From Mesorhizobium australicum (GTDB lineage: Bacteria > Pseudomonadota > Alphaproteobacteria > Rhizobiales > Rhizobiaceae): a DNA stretch of 64,000 nt. Where the stretch lies: contig NZ_FXBL01000004.1 of assembly GCF_900177325.1 (NCBI RefSeq), positions 558,001 to 622,000 of the forward strand, in the 5' to 3' direction. Of the stretch, positions 17,850 to 26,701 are shown piece by piece (position 1 is the stretch's first letter; each line of letters opens with the position of its first letter). The notes under the pieces are model-generated. The model worked only from the letters and a program-made list of their open reading frames with translations, made no database searches and was not told the DNA's origin. Made by a program: the position numbers and the translations under genes.

Positions 17850-19016
17850 ATGGACATCCAGCTCACGCCGGAACATGAGGCCATTGACCAGAGCGTCCGT
17901 GACCTGTGCGCCAATTTCGATGACCAGTATTGGACCGACTGCGAAGAAAATGCGCGCTTCCCGGTCGAATATTACGACCTTTTGGCCAAGAATGGCTGGC
18001 TGGGCATCACAATGCCCGAGGAGGTCGGCGGCGCAGGACTGGGCGTGACGGAAGCCGCGATCATGATGCATGCGGCGACATCAAGCGGCGGCGGCTATTC
18101 AGCCGCCTCCGCCATCCACATCAACCTGTTCGGGCCTCATTCGATCGTCGTTCACGGCTCACCCGAGCAGAAGCAGCGGTGGCTGGTGCCGCTCCTTCAA
18201 GGCAAGGAAAAAGCCTGCTTCGGTGTCACCGAACCCGATGCCGGCCTCGACACGACCTCCATCAAGACCTTCGCCCGGAAGGTCGATGGCGGCTACATGG
18301 TCCGGGGCCGCAAGATGTGGACGTCGACAGGCCAGGTCGCCAATAAGATCCTGCTCCTGACCCGGACGACCCCGAAGGCGGAGTGTAAGCGCCCAACCGA
18401 CGGCATGACGCTGTTCTACACCGATCTCGACCGCGAGAAGATCGAGGTGCGCCGCATTCACAAGATGGGCCGCAATGCCGTCGATTCGAACGCTGTGTTC
18501 ATCGAGGATCTTTTCATCCCCGAAGAGGATCGCATCGGCGACGAGGGCAAGGGCTTCTACTACATCCTCGACAGCCTAAATCCGGAACGCATTCTGGTCG
18601 GCATCGAGGCGATCGGCGTGGGCCGCAATGCGATCGACCGCGCCGCCAAATATGCCCGCGAGCGCGTCGTTTTCGGGCGACCCATCGGCCAGAACCAGGG
18701 TATCCAGCACCCACTCGCGGAAGCCTGGACCTATCTCGAATCCGCCTACTGGATGTGCCTGCGGGCGGCCTCGCTCTATGACAATGGCAAGTCCTGCGCC
18801 GCCGAGGCCAACGCGGCGAAATTCCTGTCGGGGCGCGCGGCGTTCGATGCCTGCACCAAGGCGGTGATGACGCATGGCGGCATGGGCTATGCACGCGAAT
18901 TCCAGGTCGAGCGGCTGTTCCGCGAATCGATCCTGCCGCGCATCGCACCGGTGACCGAACAGCTCATCCTGTCGTTCATCGCCGAGAAAGTTCTCGGCCA
19001 GCCGAAATCATACTGA
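17850..19016 (+). CDS. Acyl-CoA dehydrogenase
   Basis: The 388-residue FAD enzyme starts at ATG 17850 (MDIQLTPEHEAIDQSVRDLC), 16 bp after the BKACE stop. The substrate/FAD region CFGVTEPDAGLDTTSIKT and the C-terminal GGMGYAREFQVERLFRES are present. The usual catalytic Glu segment (YEGT) near the C-terminus is replaced by PRIAPVTEQL. A Glu in DSLNPERILV occupies the position used by isovaleryl-CoA dehydrogenase (LDLER). It may therefore act on a branched acyl-CoA. Last gene of the MaoC operon. Confidence 0.9.
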   Translation: MDIQLTPEHEAIDQSVRDLCANFDDQYWTDCEENARFPVEYYDLLAKNGWLGITMPEEVGGAGLGVTEAAIMMHAATSSGGGYSAASAIHINLFGPHSIVVHGSPEQKQRWLVPLLQGKEKACFGVTEPDAGLDTTSIKTFARKVDGGYMVRGRKMWTSTGQVANKILLLTRTTPKAECKRPTDGMTLFYTDLDREKIEVRRIHKMGRNAVDSNAVFIEDLFIPEEDRIGDEGKGFYYILDSLNPERILVGIEAIGVGRNAIDRAAKYARERVVFGRPIGQNQGIQHPLAEAWTYLESAYWMCLRAASLYDNGKSCAAEANAAKFLSGRAAFDACTKAVMTHGGMGYAREFQVERLFRESILPRIAPVTEQLILSFIAEKVLGQPKSY

Positions 19017-19073
19017 GCATGGCTCGAACGCCGGACGCTGATACGCGCCACCAGCCCGCCAACCTTTGGCTAG

Positions 19074-19820
19074 CTATGCGGTCTTTTCGTCCAGCATCCC
19101 CTCTGCGCCGCCAACCGCGATCTCGTGATAGGCGGCCACATGCCGGTGCATGCGGCGGAACGCGGACTTCGCGTCACGGCGACGGATGGCATCGAGTATC
19201 TTGGTGTGCGCGGCCACGGCCGTCCGGCGCAGTTCGGGCGTCGTGACGTGCTGATAGTCCTGCGCGTCCTTGATCGGCATGGCGATCGCCTCCATCAGCG
19301 CAACCAGCGGCTCGTTTCCGCTCGCCCGCGCAATGGCCAGATGCCACTGGAGATTGACGCTCTTGTAGCGCGGGACATCGTCAACCACGGCGACGAACTG
19401 CTCATGCAGCGCCTCCATCTCGGCAAGCTGCGCCTCGGTCCGGTTCTCAGCGGCCAGTTCAGCCAGCGTCGGCTCGACGGCGACCCGGCACTTCAAAAGC
19501 GAATCCAGCCGGATGCCATGCGTGCGCACGAACAGTTCGAAGGATTTCGCCGCCGCCTCGCGCCCCGGAAGCGTGACCATGGAGCCGCCCGAGCGGCCCA
19601 CCTTGGTCGTAATCAGGCCTTCCGATTCGAGGATGCGAAGCGCGTCGCGCACCGATGTGCGGCTGAGACCCGAATCGGCGACGAGCTGCCGCTCGGTCGG
19701 CAGAAAGCTGCCCTGCAGCAGCTTGCCGCTGACGATCATCTCCCGCAGTTGCGCCGCCAGGATGTCGGCGGCCTTCGGCACCTGGACCGGCGTAATGGTT
19801 GGAACATTTCGGTTGTTCAT
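19074..19820 (-). CDS. FadR-subfamily GntR transcriptional regulator (regulator 1)
   Basis: The 248-residue protein has an N-terminal winged helix (PTERQLVADSGLSRTSVRDALRILESEGLITTK) and a C-terminal all-helical FCD ligand domain whose Asp/His metal ligands are typical of the group (NLQWHLAIARASGN, HTKILDAIRRRD, MHRHVAAY). It closely resembles regulator 2 at 32241-32954 in length and motifs. It lies convergent to the acyl-CoA dehydrogenase and divergent from an SDR. A TGACCA word abuts its start, compatible with autoregulation. Probably a repressor released by a pathway carboxylate or CoA ester. Confidence 0.9.
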   Translation of the reverse strand: MNNRNVPTITPVQVPKAADILAAQLREMIVSGKLLQGSFLPTERQLVADSGLSRTSVRDALRILESEGLITTKVGRSGGSMVTLPGREAAAKSFELFVRTHGIRLDSLLKCRVAVEPTLAELAAENRTEAQLAEMEALHEQFVAVVDDVPRYKSVNLQWHLAIARASGNEPLVALMEAIAMPIKDAQDYQHVTTPELRRTAVAAHTKILDAIRRRDAKSAFRRMHRHVAAYHEIAVGGAEGMLDEKTA

Positions 19821-19831
19821 TCAGATGACCA
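19821..19831. promoter_or_regulatory. Possible FadR-type operator at regulator 1 start
   Basis: TCAGATGACCA directly abuts the regulator 1 start codon. On the minus strand it reads TGGTCATCTGA, sharing the TGGTC half with other cluster sites but with a poor second half. Weak site; autoregulation is inference. Confidence 0.3.
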
Positions 19832-20009
19832 AATCGCGGTATGGAATTATCGCACATCTTATGCCGCGCCATTGAGCAGCGATAGCGGCAATCGCGACAG
19901 GTTGGCGTCGCCACCTCTCACAGTTGCAGTTCATCAACAGGAAGCTTCGGCTCAATAACCGTGCTGGCCGCGACTTAGCCGCCAATGTCTACGCATGGAG
20001 GAGATTGCG

Positions 20010-20819
20010 ATGACCAATGATGTCCTTTCACTCGAAGGAAAGATTGCTGTGGTTACGGGCGCAGCGAGCGGAATCGGCAGGGCCGGCGCGACCGCCCTTG
20101 CTGCCGCCGGTGCTCGCGTGGCGATCCTGGATTGGGACCGGGCTGGCATCGCCAGCCTGGCAGACGAGATCAGCGCGGCCGGCGGTGACGCGCTGGCGCT
20201 GGAATGCGATGTGTCGAGCGAGGCCGCCGTCCGGGCAACTGCCGGAGAGGTGGCAAGCCGGCTTGGCCCCTGCGACGTGCTGGTGAACAACGCCGCGATC
20301 ATCCGCGCAGGCTCGCTCGACGAGCTCACGCTGGCGGACTGGAACCTCCTCTTGTCGATCAATCTGACCGGATATTTCCTGTGCGCCCAGGCTTTCGGCA
20401 GGCAGATGCACGCCAGGGGTCGAGGCTCGATCGTCAATGTCGGGTCGGTGGCGGCAAAGCATGCGACGCCTTTCGCGGGCGCCTATTCTGTGGCGAAGGC
20501 AGGCGTCCAGATGCTGTCGCGGCAGATCGCCGTCGAATGGGGCGAGCAGGGCATCCGGTCCAACTGCGTCAGCCCCGGCTTGATCCTCACATCCCTATCG
20601 GAATCCATGTATGCGCGCCCCGGCATTCGGGAGGCGCGGGAGCAGATGATCCCCTCGCGCCGCATCGGCAAACCGGAGGACATCGCCAAGGCCGTCCTGT
20701 TTCTCGCCAGCGATCTCTCCGACTACGTCAACGGCGAGGAACTGACGGTCGATGGCGGTTTCGTGCGCAATCTGCTGCGTCTCGTGCCGCGCGCCGGCTA
20801 CGAGAAGGACACGTCTTGA
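20010..20819 (+). CDS. Short-chain dehydrogenase/reductase
   Basis: The 269-residue Rossmann oxidoreductase has cofactor motif GAASGIGR, an acidic residue after beta-2 (DWDR) favouring NAD(H), NNAA, and catalytic Ser/Tyr/Lys in VGSVAAKHATPFAGAYSVAKAG. ATG 20010 is chosen because GGAGGAG lies just upstream. The alternative ATG 19995 contains that RBS inside its own codons. It probably oxidises a pathway alcohol to a ketone. Divergent from regulator 1, convergent with the sugar-type ABC operon. Confidence 0.88.
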   Translation: MTNDVLSLEGKIAVVTGAASGIGRAGATALAAAGARVAILDWDRAGIASLADEISAAGGDALALECDVSSEAAVRATAGEVASRLGPCDVLVNNAAIIRAGSLDELTLADWNLLLSINLTGYFLCAQAFGRQMHARGRGSIVNVGSVAAKHATPFAGAYSVAKAGVQMLSRQIAVEWGEQGIRSNCVSPGLILTSLSESMYARPGIREAREQMIPSRRIGKPEDIAKAVLFLASDLSDYVNGEELTVDGGFVRNLLRLVPRAGYEKDTS

Positions 20820-20834
20820 GTGCACGGACACGAT

Positions 20835-20857
20835 GGTCCGGCGCTTCGTGCCGGACC
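20835..20857. terminator. Bidirectional hairpin between convergent genes
   Basis: GGTCCGGC (20835-20842) pairs with GCCGGACC (20850-20857) around a 7-base loop, in the 44-bp gap between the SDR and the ABC ATPase gene, which converge. There is no long T-run on either side, so efficiency is uncertain. Confidence 0.5.
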
Positions 20858-20863
20858 TTCGCC

Positions 20864-22363
20864 TCAGTGCACCGCAGCGAACATGATCCGCTCCTCGGTC
20901 GCCTCACGCGGCGTGAATTCCTCGACAACCCGGCCCGAACGCCACACCAGGATTCGGTCCGAGAGATTGAGGATTTCCGGCAGGTAGGACGAGATGACAA
21001 TGACGGCATGGCCTTCGTCCGCCAGCCCGTTGATCAGCTGATGGATTTCGGCGATCGCGCCGACATCGACGCCGCGTGTCGGCTCGTCGAAGATGATCAG
21101 GCTCGGCTTCTGCACAAGGGACTTGGCGATGACGACCTTCTGCTGATTGCCACCTGAAAGCTCGATCACCTTGGCGTTGTTGTTGATCGCGCGGATATTC
21201 AGCGCCTTGCTCCATTCGGCGGCAAGGTCCTTCATCTCCTCCATGCTGATCACGCGCGTTGAATCGAAACCTGCCGCGAGCTTGCCCATGTGCACGTTTT
21301 CGGCAATCGACATTGTCTCGAATAAGCCCTCGATCTTTCGATCTTCCGTAACGTAGACGATGCCGTCGCGAACCGCCTGTTTCGGCACGCGGTAGCGCAC
21401 CTGCCGGTCATGGACATGGATCTCGCCGCCATTGAAGAAATTGCGCTTGAGCACGCCGGCGATGATCTTGGCGGTTTCGGTTCGGCCGGACCCGATCAGC
21501 CCGAACATGCCCGTCACCTGACCGGAATAGATCGAAAACGACGAGTTGCGCACGACCGATCCCATCGAGACGTTCTGCACGCTCAGCACCTTGCGTCCCG
21601 CCTTCCGCAACCCCTGCCCCGTCTGGTGACGGTAGAGTTGGTCTGACAGCGTACGCCCCACCATCGCCCGGATGATCTTGTCACGATCGAAGCTTGAGGT
21701 GACGTCGCTGCTCACGAGTTCGCCGTCGCGCAGGATCGTGATCCGGTCGGAGATTTGCAGCGCTTCTTCCAGCGCATGCGAGATGAAGATGATCGATACG
21801 CCGCGCAGTTTGAGGCGACGGATCAGCGCGAAGAAATGGTGTTTTTCTTCAGGCGTCAGCGCAGCGGTCGGCTCGTCGAAGATGATGACGCGGACGTTCT
21901 TGCGCACGGCCCGCGCAATCTCGACCATCTGCTTGTGCGCAGCGCCCAACGTCGAGACAACTGCCGTCGGCGGAACGTTGAAGTTCAGCGACTGCATGAA
22001 AGTCTGCGCCGAGATGTTGATGCCGCGGATGCGGTTGAACCATTTCTCGTCACCGAGATAGAGGTTCTGCGCCACAGTCATCGACGGTACCAGACTGGTC
22101 TCCTGAAAGACCATCGCGACGCCATTCTCCAGCGCCTCGGCTGGACTTGAGAAGCTAACTTCCTTGCCGTCCAGCAGCATCGTGCCGTGTGTTGCCTGCG
22201 TCACGCCCGCCATCAGTTTTGTCAGCGTGGACTTGCCCGCGCCATTCTCGCCGAGGATCGAGTGGATTTCGCCCTCTTGAAGCGTGAAGTCGACCTTGGA
22301 GACCGCGGGAACGCCGCGATATTCCTTGGTCACCTGACGCATTTCGATCAGCGCGGTGCTCAT
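20864..22363 (-). CDS. Sugar-type ABC transporter ATP-binding protein (two ATPase domains)
   Basis: The 499-residue RbsA/MglA-type double ATPase has a first Walker A GENGAGKST near residue 38, Walker B VRVIIFDEPTAAL, and a degenerate first signature (LGAAHKQMVEIARA). The second half has the degenerate Walker A GLIGSGRTET usual for this class, signature LSGGNQQK and Walker B LIIFDEPTRGVD. ATG 22363 follows GGAGGTCGC and overlaps the upstream gene by ATGA. An upstream open extension lies within that gene. Last gene of a five-gene importer operon for an unidentified polyol, sugar or lactone. Confidence 0.92.
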   Translation of the reverse strand: MSTALIEMRQVTKEYRGVPAVSKVDFTLQEGEIHSILGENGAGKSTLTKLMAGVTQATHGTMLLDGKEVSFSSPAEALENGVAMVFQETSLVPSMTVAQNLYLGDEKWFNRIRGINISAQTFMQSLNFNVPPTAVVSTLGAAHKQMVEIARAVRKNVRVIIFDEPTAALTPEEKHHFFALIRRLKLRGVSIIFISHALEEALQISDRITILRDGELVSSDVTSSFDRDKIIRAMVGRTLSDQLYRHQTGQGLRKAGRKVLSVQNVSMGSVVRNSSFSIYSGQVTGMFGLIGSGRTETAKIIAGVLKRNFFNGGEIHVHDRQVRYRVPKQAVRDGIVYVTEDRKIEGLFETMSIAENVHMGKLAAGFDSTRVISMEEMKDLAAEWSKALNIRAINNNAKVIELSGGNQQKVVIAKSLVQKPSLIIFDEPTRGVDVGAIAEIHQLINGLADEGHAVIVISSYLPEILNLSDRILVWRSGRVVEEFTPREATEERIMFAAVH

Positions 22364-23448
22364 GCGACCTCCGTTGATTCCTCGAGCCGAACAATCGCGT
22401 CTGCACCCTTGCAGGCAACCAGCGCGCCGCTTGCATGGTCGACCGCGCTGGTGACGCCATGACGCCGCCCGTCGGCGCGGCTGTGATAGCTCGCGATTGG
22501 CGCAAAATCGGCGGCGAGCCGGATCAATAGCCCGTATGAACATGACGGCGCCCATGGCTTGAGAATGCCGAGATGTTTCAGCGCGCCGCCCTGCAAAGGT
22601 TCCAGGAACGTCGTCGAGGCCCTGAGACTCGGCGCGATCCAGTGGTCGGGCGATGTCTCGTTCATCATCGCACGCCTGTAGGCCGGTTCGCGCTGCAAGA
22701 GTTCGATCAATTGGCTGCGCGGCACAGGAACACACAGCCAATAACCCTCGCCGGCTGCCGGCACGAGCCGCGACGGATATCCGGGGAGGTCGGACAGAAC
22801 CGGCTCCGCCTTGCCACCTGCGGAAACTGTGATCACACGATGACGCCAGCTCTCCGCGACGGCTACACGCCCGTCTTTCAGTGCCACGATGCCCGCCGGC
22901 CAGCCAAGTCCGGATGCGAGCTTTTCCGCGCGTCCGGAGGCTAGGTCGATTTTCCAGACCACGCCATCCGCTCGCCGTTCGAGCAGGTCGCGTTTCCAGT
23001 CAGAGAGCGACGCTTTCGATGATCCCTCACAAGCCAGAAGATTGCCGTCGGCATCGAAGGTCAGCGCGGTCAGGCACCTGATCGGCGCAGCCGAGCCGAC
23101 GATCTCCCGCTCACTGCCATCACCGGCACGCAGCAGGATCGCGCCTGTCTCAAGGCCGATCGCAATCGTCCCGTCGCGCGCCGCCATAGCGGCAATCGGG
23201 CTCGAATAGGCTGCGACCTGCACCGCAGGCTTTCCGCTGTCTTCCGAGCGCATCAGCCGCGCACCGCTCGAAAAGTGCACCACGCCACCCGATACCACCA
23301 GGTTGTCCGGCGCGGTTTCGCCGGCGACCAGCGCCGCCTCCTCGATCGCCTGATTGGGTCGCAGCACGCCGTCCATTGGCGGCACGGTCACGGCCGCGTC
23401 GCCGCTGCCGCGAAATTCGTCCCATTTTCTCCGCAGCGCGCCGATCAT
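22360..23448 (-). CDS. SMP-30/strictosidine-synthase-like beta-propeller protein
   Basis: This protein of about 362 residues has repeated beta-strand blades (LTFDADGNLLACEG, WPAGIVALKDGRVAVAESWRHRVITV, LSDLPGYPSRLVPAAGEGYWLCVPVPRSQLIELLQREPAYRR). It lacks a signal peptide. The DLPGYPS block matches the DNLPGYPDN block of the propeller fused to the neighbouring permease, so the two are probably divergent paralogues. ATG 23448 overlaps the permease-fusion stop (ATGA). Families with this fold are Ca-dependent lactonases/esterases or strictosidine-synthase-like proteins. Function here unproven. Confidence 0.7.
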   Translation of the reverse strand: MIGALRRKWDEFRGSGDAAVTVPPMDGVLRPNQAIEEAALVAGETAPDNLVVSGGVVHFSSGARLMRSEDSGKPAVQVAAYSSPIAAMAARDGTIAIGLETGAILLRAGDGSEREIVGSAAPIRCLTALTFDADGNLLACEGSSKASLSDWKRDLLERRADGVVWKIDLASGRAEKLASGLGWPAGIVALKDGRVAVAESWRHRVITVSAGGKAEPVLSDLPGYPSRLVPAAGEGYWLCVPVPRSQLIELLQREPAYRRAMMNETSPDHWIAPSLRASTTFLEPLQGGALKHLGILKPWAPSCSYGLLIRLAADFAPIASYHSRADGRRHGVTSAVDHASGALVACKGADAIVRLEESTEVA

Positions 23449-25574
23449 GATTTCTTGCCCCAATAGTCTTCGAGGGCGACCCAGTTCTGGTCGGCGCCGG
23501 GGATCGTGTAGCGCCCGATCCGATTGTTGTAGGCACCACCGAGGAACAGCTTGCCCTTGTGCTCACGGATGGATGTCAGCATCGGATGCGCCTCGCCGCC
23601 GAGATCCCACAGACAGTCGAGCACATTTCCCTGCTCGTCGAAGCGGATGACGCAACCCGTGTTCATGTTCGGGTAGAGCCATTCGTCCGGCGGGATCTTC
23701 AACACCATCCGCCGGCGGAATTTCGGGAAGCGCATCGCCACGTCGAATGCGGCTGAACGCATGCCGGTCAGCGCACACCAATAGGTGCCATCGGAACCGC
23801 GATTGATGTTGTCCGGATAGCCCGGAAGATTGTCGATGACGATTTCCGACTGACCCTTCTTCGGCCCGTCGAACCACCACCGCGTAATGCGGCAACCCCA
23901 AGTCTCGGCAAACAGCAGCGACTGGCCGTTGCGCTCTACGCAGATGCCGTTCGGCAGTTGGAGATTGGACACGACGGTCTTAGTGGAATTGTCGCGCGGG
24001 TCGTAGCAGATGATGCGGCCATTGCCCCGCGCTTCGAGCGCGTCCACCATCCACTCGTAGACCTCGTAACGCACGGTCGCTTCCGAGAAGAAAATCCGGC
24101 CGTCCGGCGCGATATCGAGATCGTCCGCCAGCCTCAGGCGCGTGTCGTCGATGACCGACAGGCGACTCCGGTTCGTCTCGTCAGTCAGCTTGACCACCTC
24201 GCGCGCGGGATCGGGTGTAATCTTGTAGAGCCCCATCCCGGCTACGCAGGAATAGATGTTGCCCTGCGCATCGCAGGCCATGCCGAGCGGCGTTCCGCCG
24301 ATATGGGCAAACACCTCCCAGCGTTTGTAGTCCGGGGCGAAGAAGCGGATGATGTCGCCGTGGCGGCTGCCGCAATAGACGTTCTCCTCCCAGTCGAGAA
24401 CCATGTCCTCCGGTCCGTCCAGATCGCCCAGCCCGATTGCCTCCACGCCCTTTAGCTTGTCGTTCATCGCATAAGGCGAACTCGAGCCGAACGCAGTCTC
24501 CGGCAATGGCGGCAGGCGGAAATAGGTCGGCGAGACATAGGCGCGCGACAGCACCTTGTGGCGGTTCTTCAGCCAGCGCACGTCGATGGCGACGGCGAGC
24601 AGGAGGATGCAGCCAAGGACCGTGGAACTCGCGCCGCTGCGCAGTCCCATGCGGATCAGCGCATTTTGGACGAGCACGACAATGATCGTGCCGAGCACAG
24701 CCTTGACAATCGAGCCGCGCCCGCCCCCAAGGCTTACGCCGCCGAGCACCACCGCTGTGAGCACGGTGAATTCGAGCCCCAGCCCGACATCCGAGCCTGC
24801 GTTGAGCTGGCGCGCCGCGTAGAAACATGCGGCGATGCCGACCATGACACCAGAGATGACATAGGTCAGGCAGACCGTGCGGCGCACATGGATGCCGGCA
24901 TTGTAGGCCGAGCGGCGCGATCCGCCGACGGCCATCACGTGCCAGCCGAAGCGGGTGCGTGTCAGCACGACATGCAGGATGACGGCCGCAACTAGCGCGA
25001 AAATCAGGACGCCGGGAATGCCGTAGACAATGCCGACCGCCATGAATTCCCATGCGGCTGACTGGTTGAAGCCGCTGGTGAACACGGTCGGATATTTCTG
25101 CAGCAGCAGTTCGACCAGCGACCGGACGAAGATGAGTGTCACCAGCGTCGTCAGGAACGCGCGCAAGCGCAGGTAGCCAATGGCGATGCCGTTCACCAGG
25201 CCGACCAACCCGCCGATCGCGAGCACGATCGGCAACGCCATAACCAGCGGCATCTCGTAATTGTTGATCAGCGCCAGCGCCGCCAGGTTGCATAATGCCA
25301 ATGTCGAGCCGATCGACAGATCGATGCCGCCTGCCATGATGACGATTGCGAGGCCGATGGCGATGAACAGGTTCTCGCCGAACACGCGCGACACATCGGA
25401 CAGACCCGCCGACGTGAAATAGCCCGACATCAGGATCGCGAACGAAACGACCACGATGCCCAGCAGCAGCGTCGGGATGGCATTGTCGATCCACGGCTTT
25501 GCCAGGATCTCGCCGACGACATGGTCAGGGACGAGCTTGTAGCGCCAGCGCGAGTAGGATTCCGACAACGACAT
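23445..25574 (-). CDS. RbsC-type ABC permease fused to strictosidine-synthase-like propeller
   Basis: One continuous 709-codon frame. Residues 1-340 are a sugar-ABC permease with about ten hydrophobic segments and the signature AGGIDLSIGS (81-90), plus the LGGVSLGGGRGS loop (277-288). Residues 340-385 form a linker. Residues 386-709 form an SMP-30/strictosidine-synthase propeller (DGPEDMVLDWEENVYCGSRH, RLADDLDIAPDGRIFFSEA, LPNGICVERNGQSLLFAET, DNLPGYPDNINRGSDGTYWCA). RbsC-type permeases usually have a cytoplasmic C-terminus, so the propeller should lie inside the cell. The arrangement suggests a lactonase or binding module coupled to import. A related propeller gene follows directly. Confidence 0.88.
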   Translation of the reverse strand: MSLSESYSRWRYKLVPDHVVGEILAKPWIDNAIPTLLLGIVVVSFAILMSGYFTSAGLSDVSRVFGENLFIAIGLAIVIMAGGIDLSIGSTLALCNLAALALINNYEMPLVMALPIVLAIGGLVGLVNGIAIGYLRLRAFLTTLVTLIFVRSLVELLLQKYPTVFTSGFNQSAAWEFMAVGIVYGIPGVLIFALVAAVILHVVLTRTRFGWHVMAVGGSRRSAYNAGIHVRRTVCLTYVISGVMVGIAACFYAARQLNAGSDVGLGLEFTVLTAVVLGGVSLGGGRGSIVKAVLGTIIVVLVQNALIRMGLRSGASSTVLGCILLLAVAIDVRWLKNRHKVLSRAYVSPTYFRLPPLPETAFGSSSPYAMNDKLKGVEAIGLGDLDGPEDMVLDWEENVYCGSRHGDIIRFFAPDYKRWEVFAHIGGTPLGMACDAQGNIYSCVAGMGLYKITPDPAREVVKLTDETNRSRLSVIDDTRLRLADDLDIAPDGRIFFSEATVRYEVYEWMVDALEARGNGRIICYDPRDNSTKTVVSNLQLPNGICVERNGQSLLFAETWGCRITRWWFDGPKKGQSEIVIDNLPGYPDNINRGSDGTYWCALTGMRSAAFDVAMRFPKFRRRMVLKIPPDEWLYPNMNTGCVIRFDEQGNVLDCLWDLGGEAHPMLTSIREHKGKLFLGGAYNNRIGRYTIPGADQNWVALEDYWGKKS

Positions 25575-25637
25575 CTCGACACCTCAGTGAAGGATTTGCC
25601 GGCCCCGTTCAGGAGCCGGCAGCGCAGGATTTATGGA

Positions 25638-26654
25638 TCAGCCGCCCGAGCGCTTCAGCTCGTCGAGCGTCCAGCAGGAAGACGGGGCGAGGTTGTCCTT
25701 CGCGATGCGCTTGATCGGCGTATAGAGCGCGAACGGCGTCGAGCCGGGCTTCGGTTTGGTCTGCAGCAGCATCTTCACGGCCGCATTCAGGTCGCGCGTC
25801 TGGCCAGGCACGTCATAGCTGAAATAGGCGCCGAAATTGCCGTTCTCGACATTGTCACAGGCCGCCGACTTTGCACCACCGCCGGAGGTGACGATGTGCA
25901 ACTTGTCGAGCATGCCGGCATCGCGCGCAGCGGCCGAAATACCGATATCCTGACCGTCCCAGATGCCCATGACACCGCAGAGATCCGGGTGCTGCTTCAG
26001 CAGCGTCGCGGTGATGCCCTGCGCCTTCGTCGCATCATAGTCGGCCATCTGCTCGGCAACGATCGAGATGCTCGAATCTTGCTTGAGCACCTCGTTGTAG
26101 GCCGCGATCGAGGTCTCGACCCCTGGCGTGTTCGGGCGGCCGAGCACATAAGCGACCTTGCCGTTCTTGCCGCTGCCCTGCCCGCAGGCCTTGACCATGT
26201 CCTCGGCCATCAGTGTCGCGATCTGATACCAGTCGGCCCCGACATAGACGTCGCCGTTCGCAACCGATTTCAGGTTGATCTGGATGACATTGATGCCTTC
26301 GGCCATCGCGCGCGGCACGATGCGGTTATAGGCTTGCCGATCGAGCGGGTGCAGAACAAGCACGTCCGGCTTTTCGGCGATGAAACCGTTTGCGGCCTGC
26401 GTTGCCGCCTCGGTGCTCCAGTTGGGATCGCGCACCTCGACCGTATAGCCGAGCGCCTCGGCCTGGTTCTGCATGCCCGCAAACCAGCCTTCGGTCAGGT
26501 CGAAGCCCATGGCGACGGGCACGAACGCGACCCGTTTGCCCTTGAGCGATTCGTAGTAGGTCGCCGACTGCCCGTCATCCTTGACGTCCTGTGCGACCGC
26601 CAGGCCGGCGCAGCCAAGCACGGTCGCGACGGCAAGCGAAATGATCTTCCTCAT
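25638..26654 (-). CDS. Periplasmic sugar-type substrate-binding protein
   Basis: The 338-residue RbsB-like receptor has a Sec signal peptide (MRKIISLAVATVLGCAGLAVAQ). KRVAFVPVAMGFDLTEGWFAGMQNQAEALGY and KPDVLVLHPLDRQAYNRIVPRAMAEGINVIQIN are typical of the peripla_BP_4 fold. Conserved ligand-pocket acid and aromatic residues occur in GIWDGQDIG. It sits between the two permease genes. The two permeases differ, so they may form a heterodimeric channel fed by this one receptor. Confidence 0.9.
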   Translation of the reverse strand: MRKIISLAVATVLGCAGLAVAQDVKDDGQSATYYESLKGKRVAFVPVAMGFDLTEGWFAGMQNQAEALGYTVEVRDPNWSTEAATQAANGFIAEKPDVLVLHPLDRQAYNRIVPRAMAEGINVIQINLKSVANGDVYVGADWYQIATLMAEDMVKACGQGSGKNGKVAYVLGRPNTPGVETSIAAYNEVLKQDSSISIVAEQMADYDATKAQGITATLLKQHPDLCGVMGIWDGQDIGISAAARDAGMLDKLHIVTSGGGAKSAACDNVENGNFGAYFSYDVPGQTRDLNAAVKMLLQTKPKPGSTPFALYTPIKRIAKDNLAPSSCWTLDELKRSGG

Positions 26655-26701
26655 GCGTACCCCTCCTTGTTCTGGTCGCGGAACGCGCCAGCGTAAAATT
26701 G

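Noticed and set aside
24181..25494. 437-codon minus-strand frame overlapping the fused permease
   Set aside because: An Arg/His/Pro-rich alternate frame of the permease-propeller gene on the same strand.
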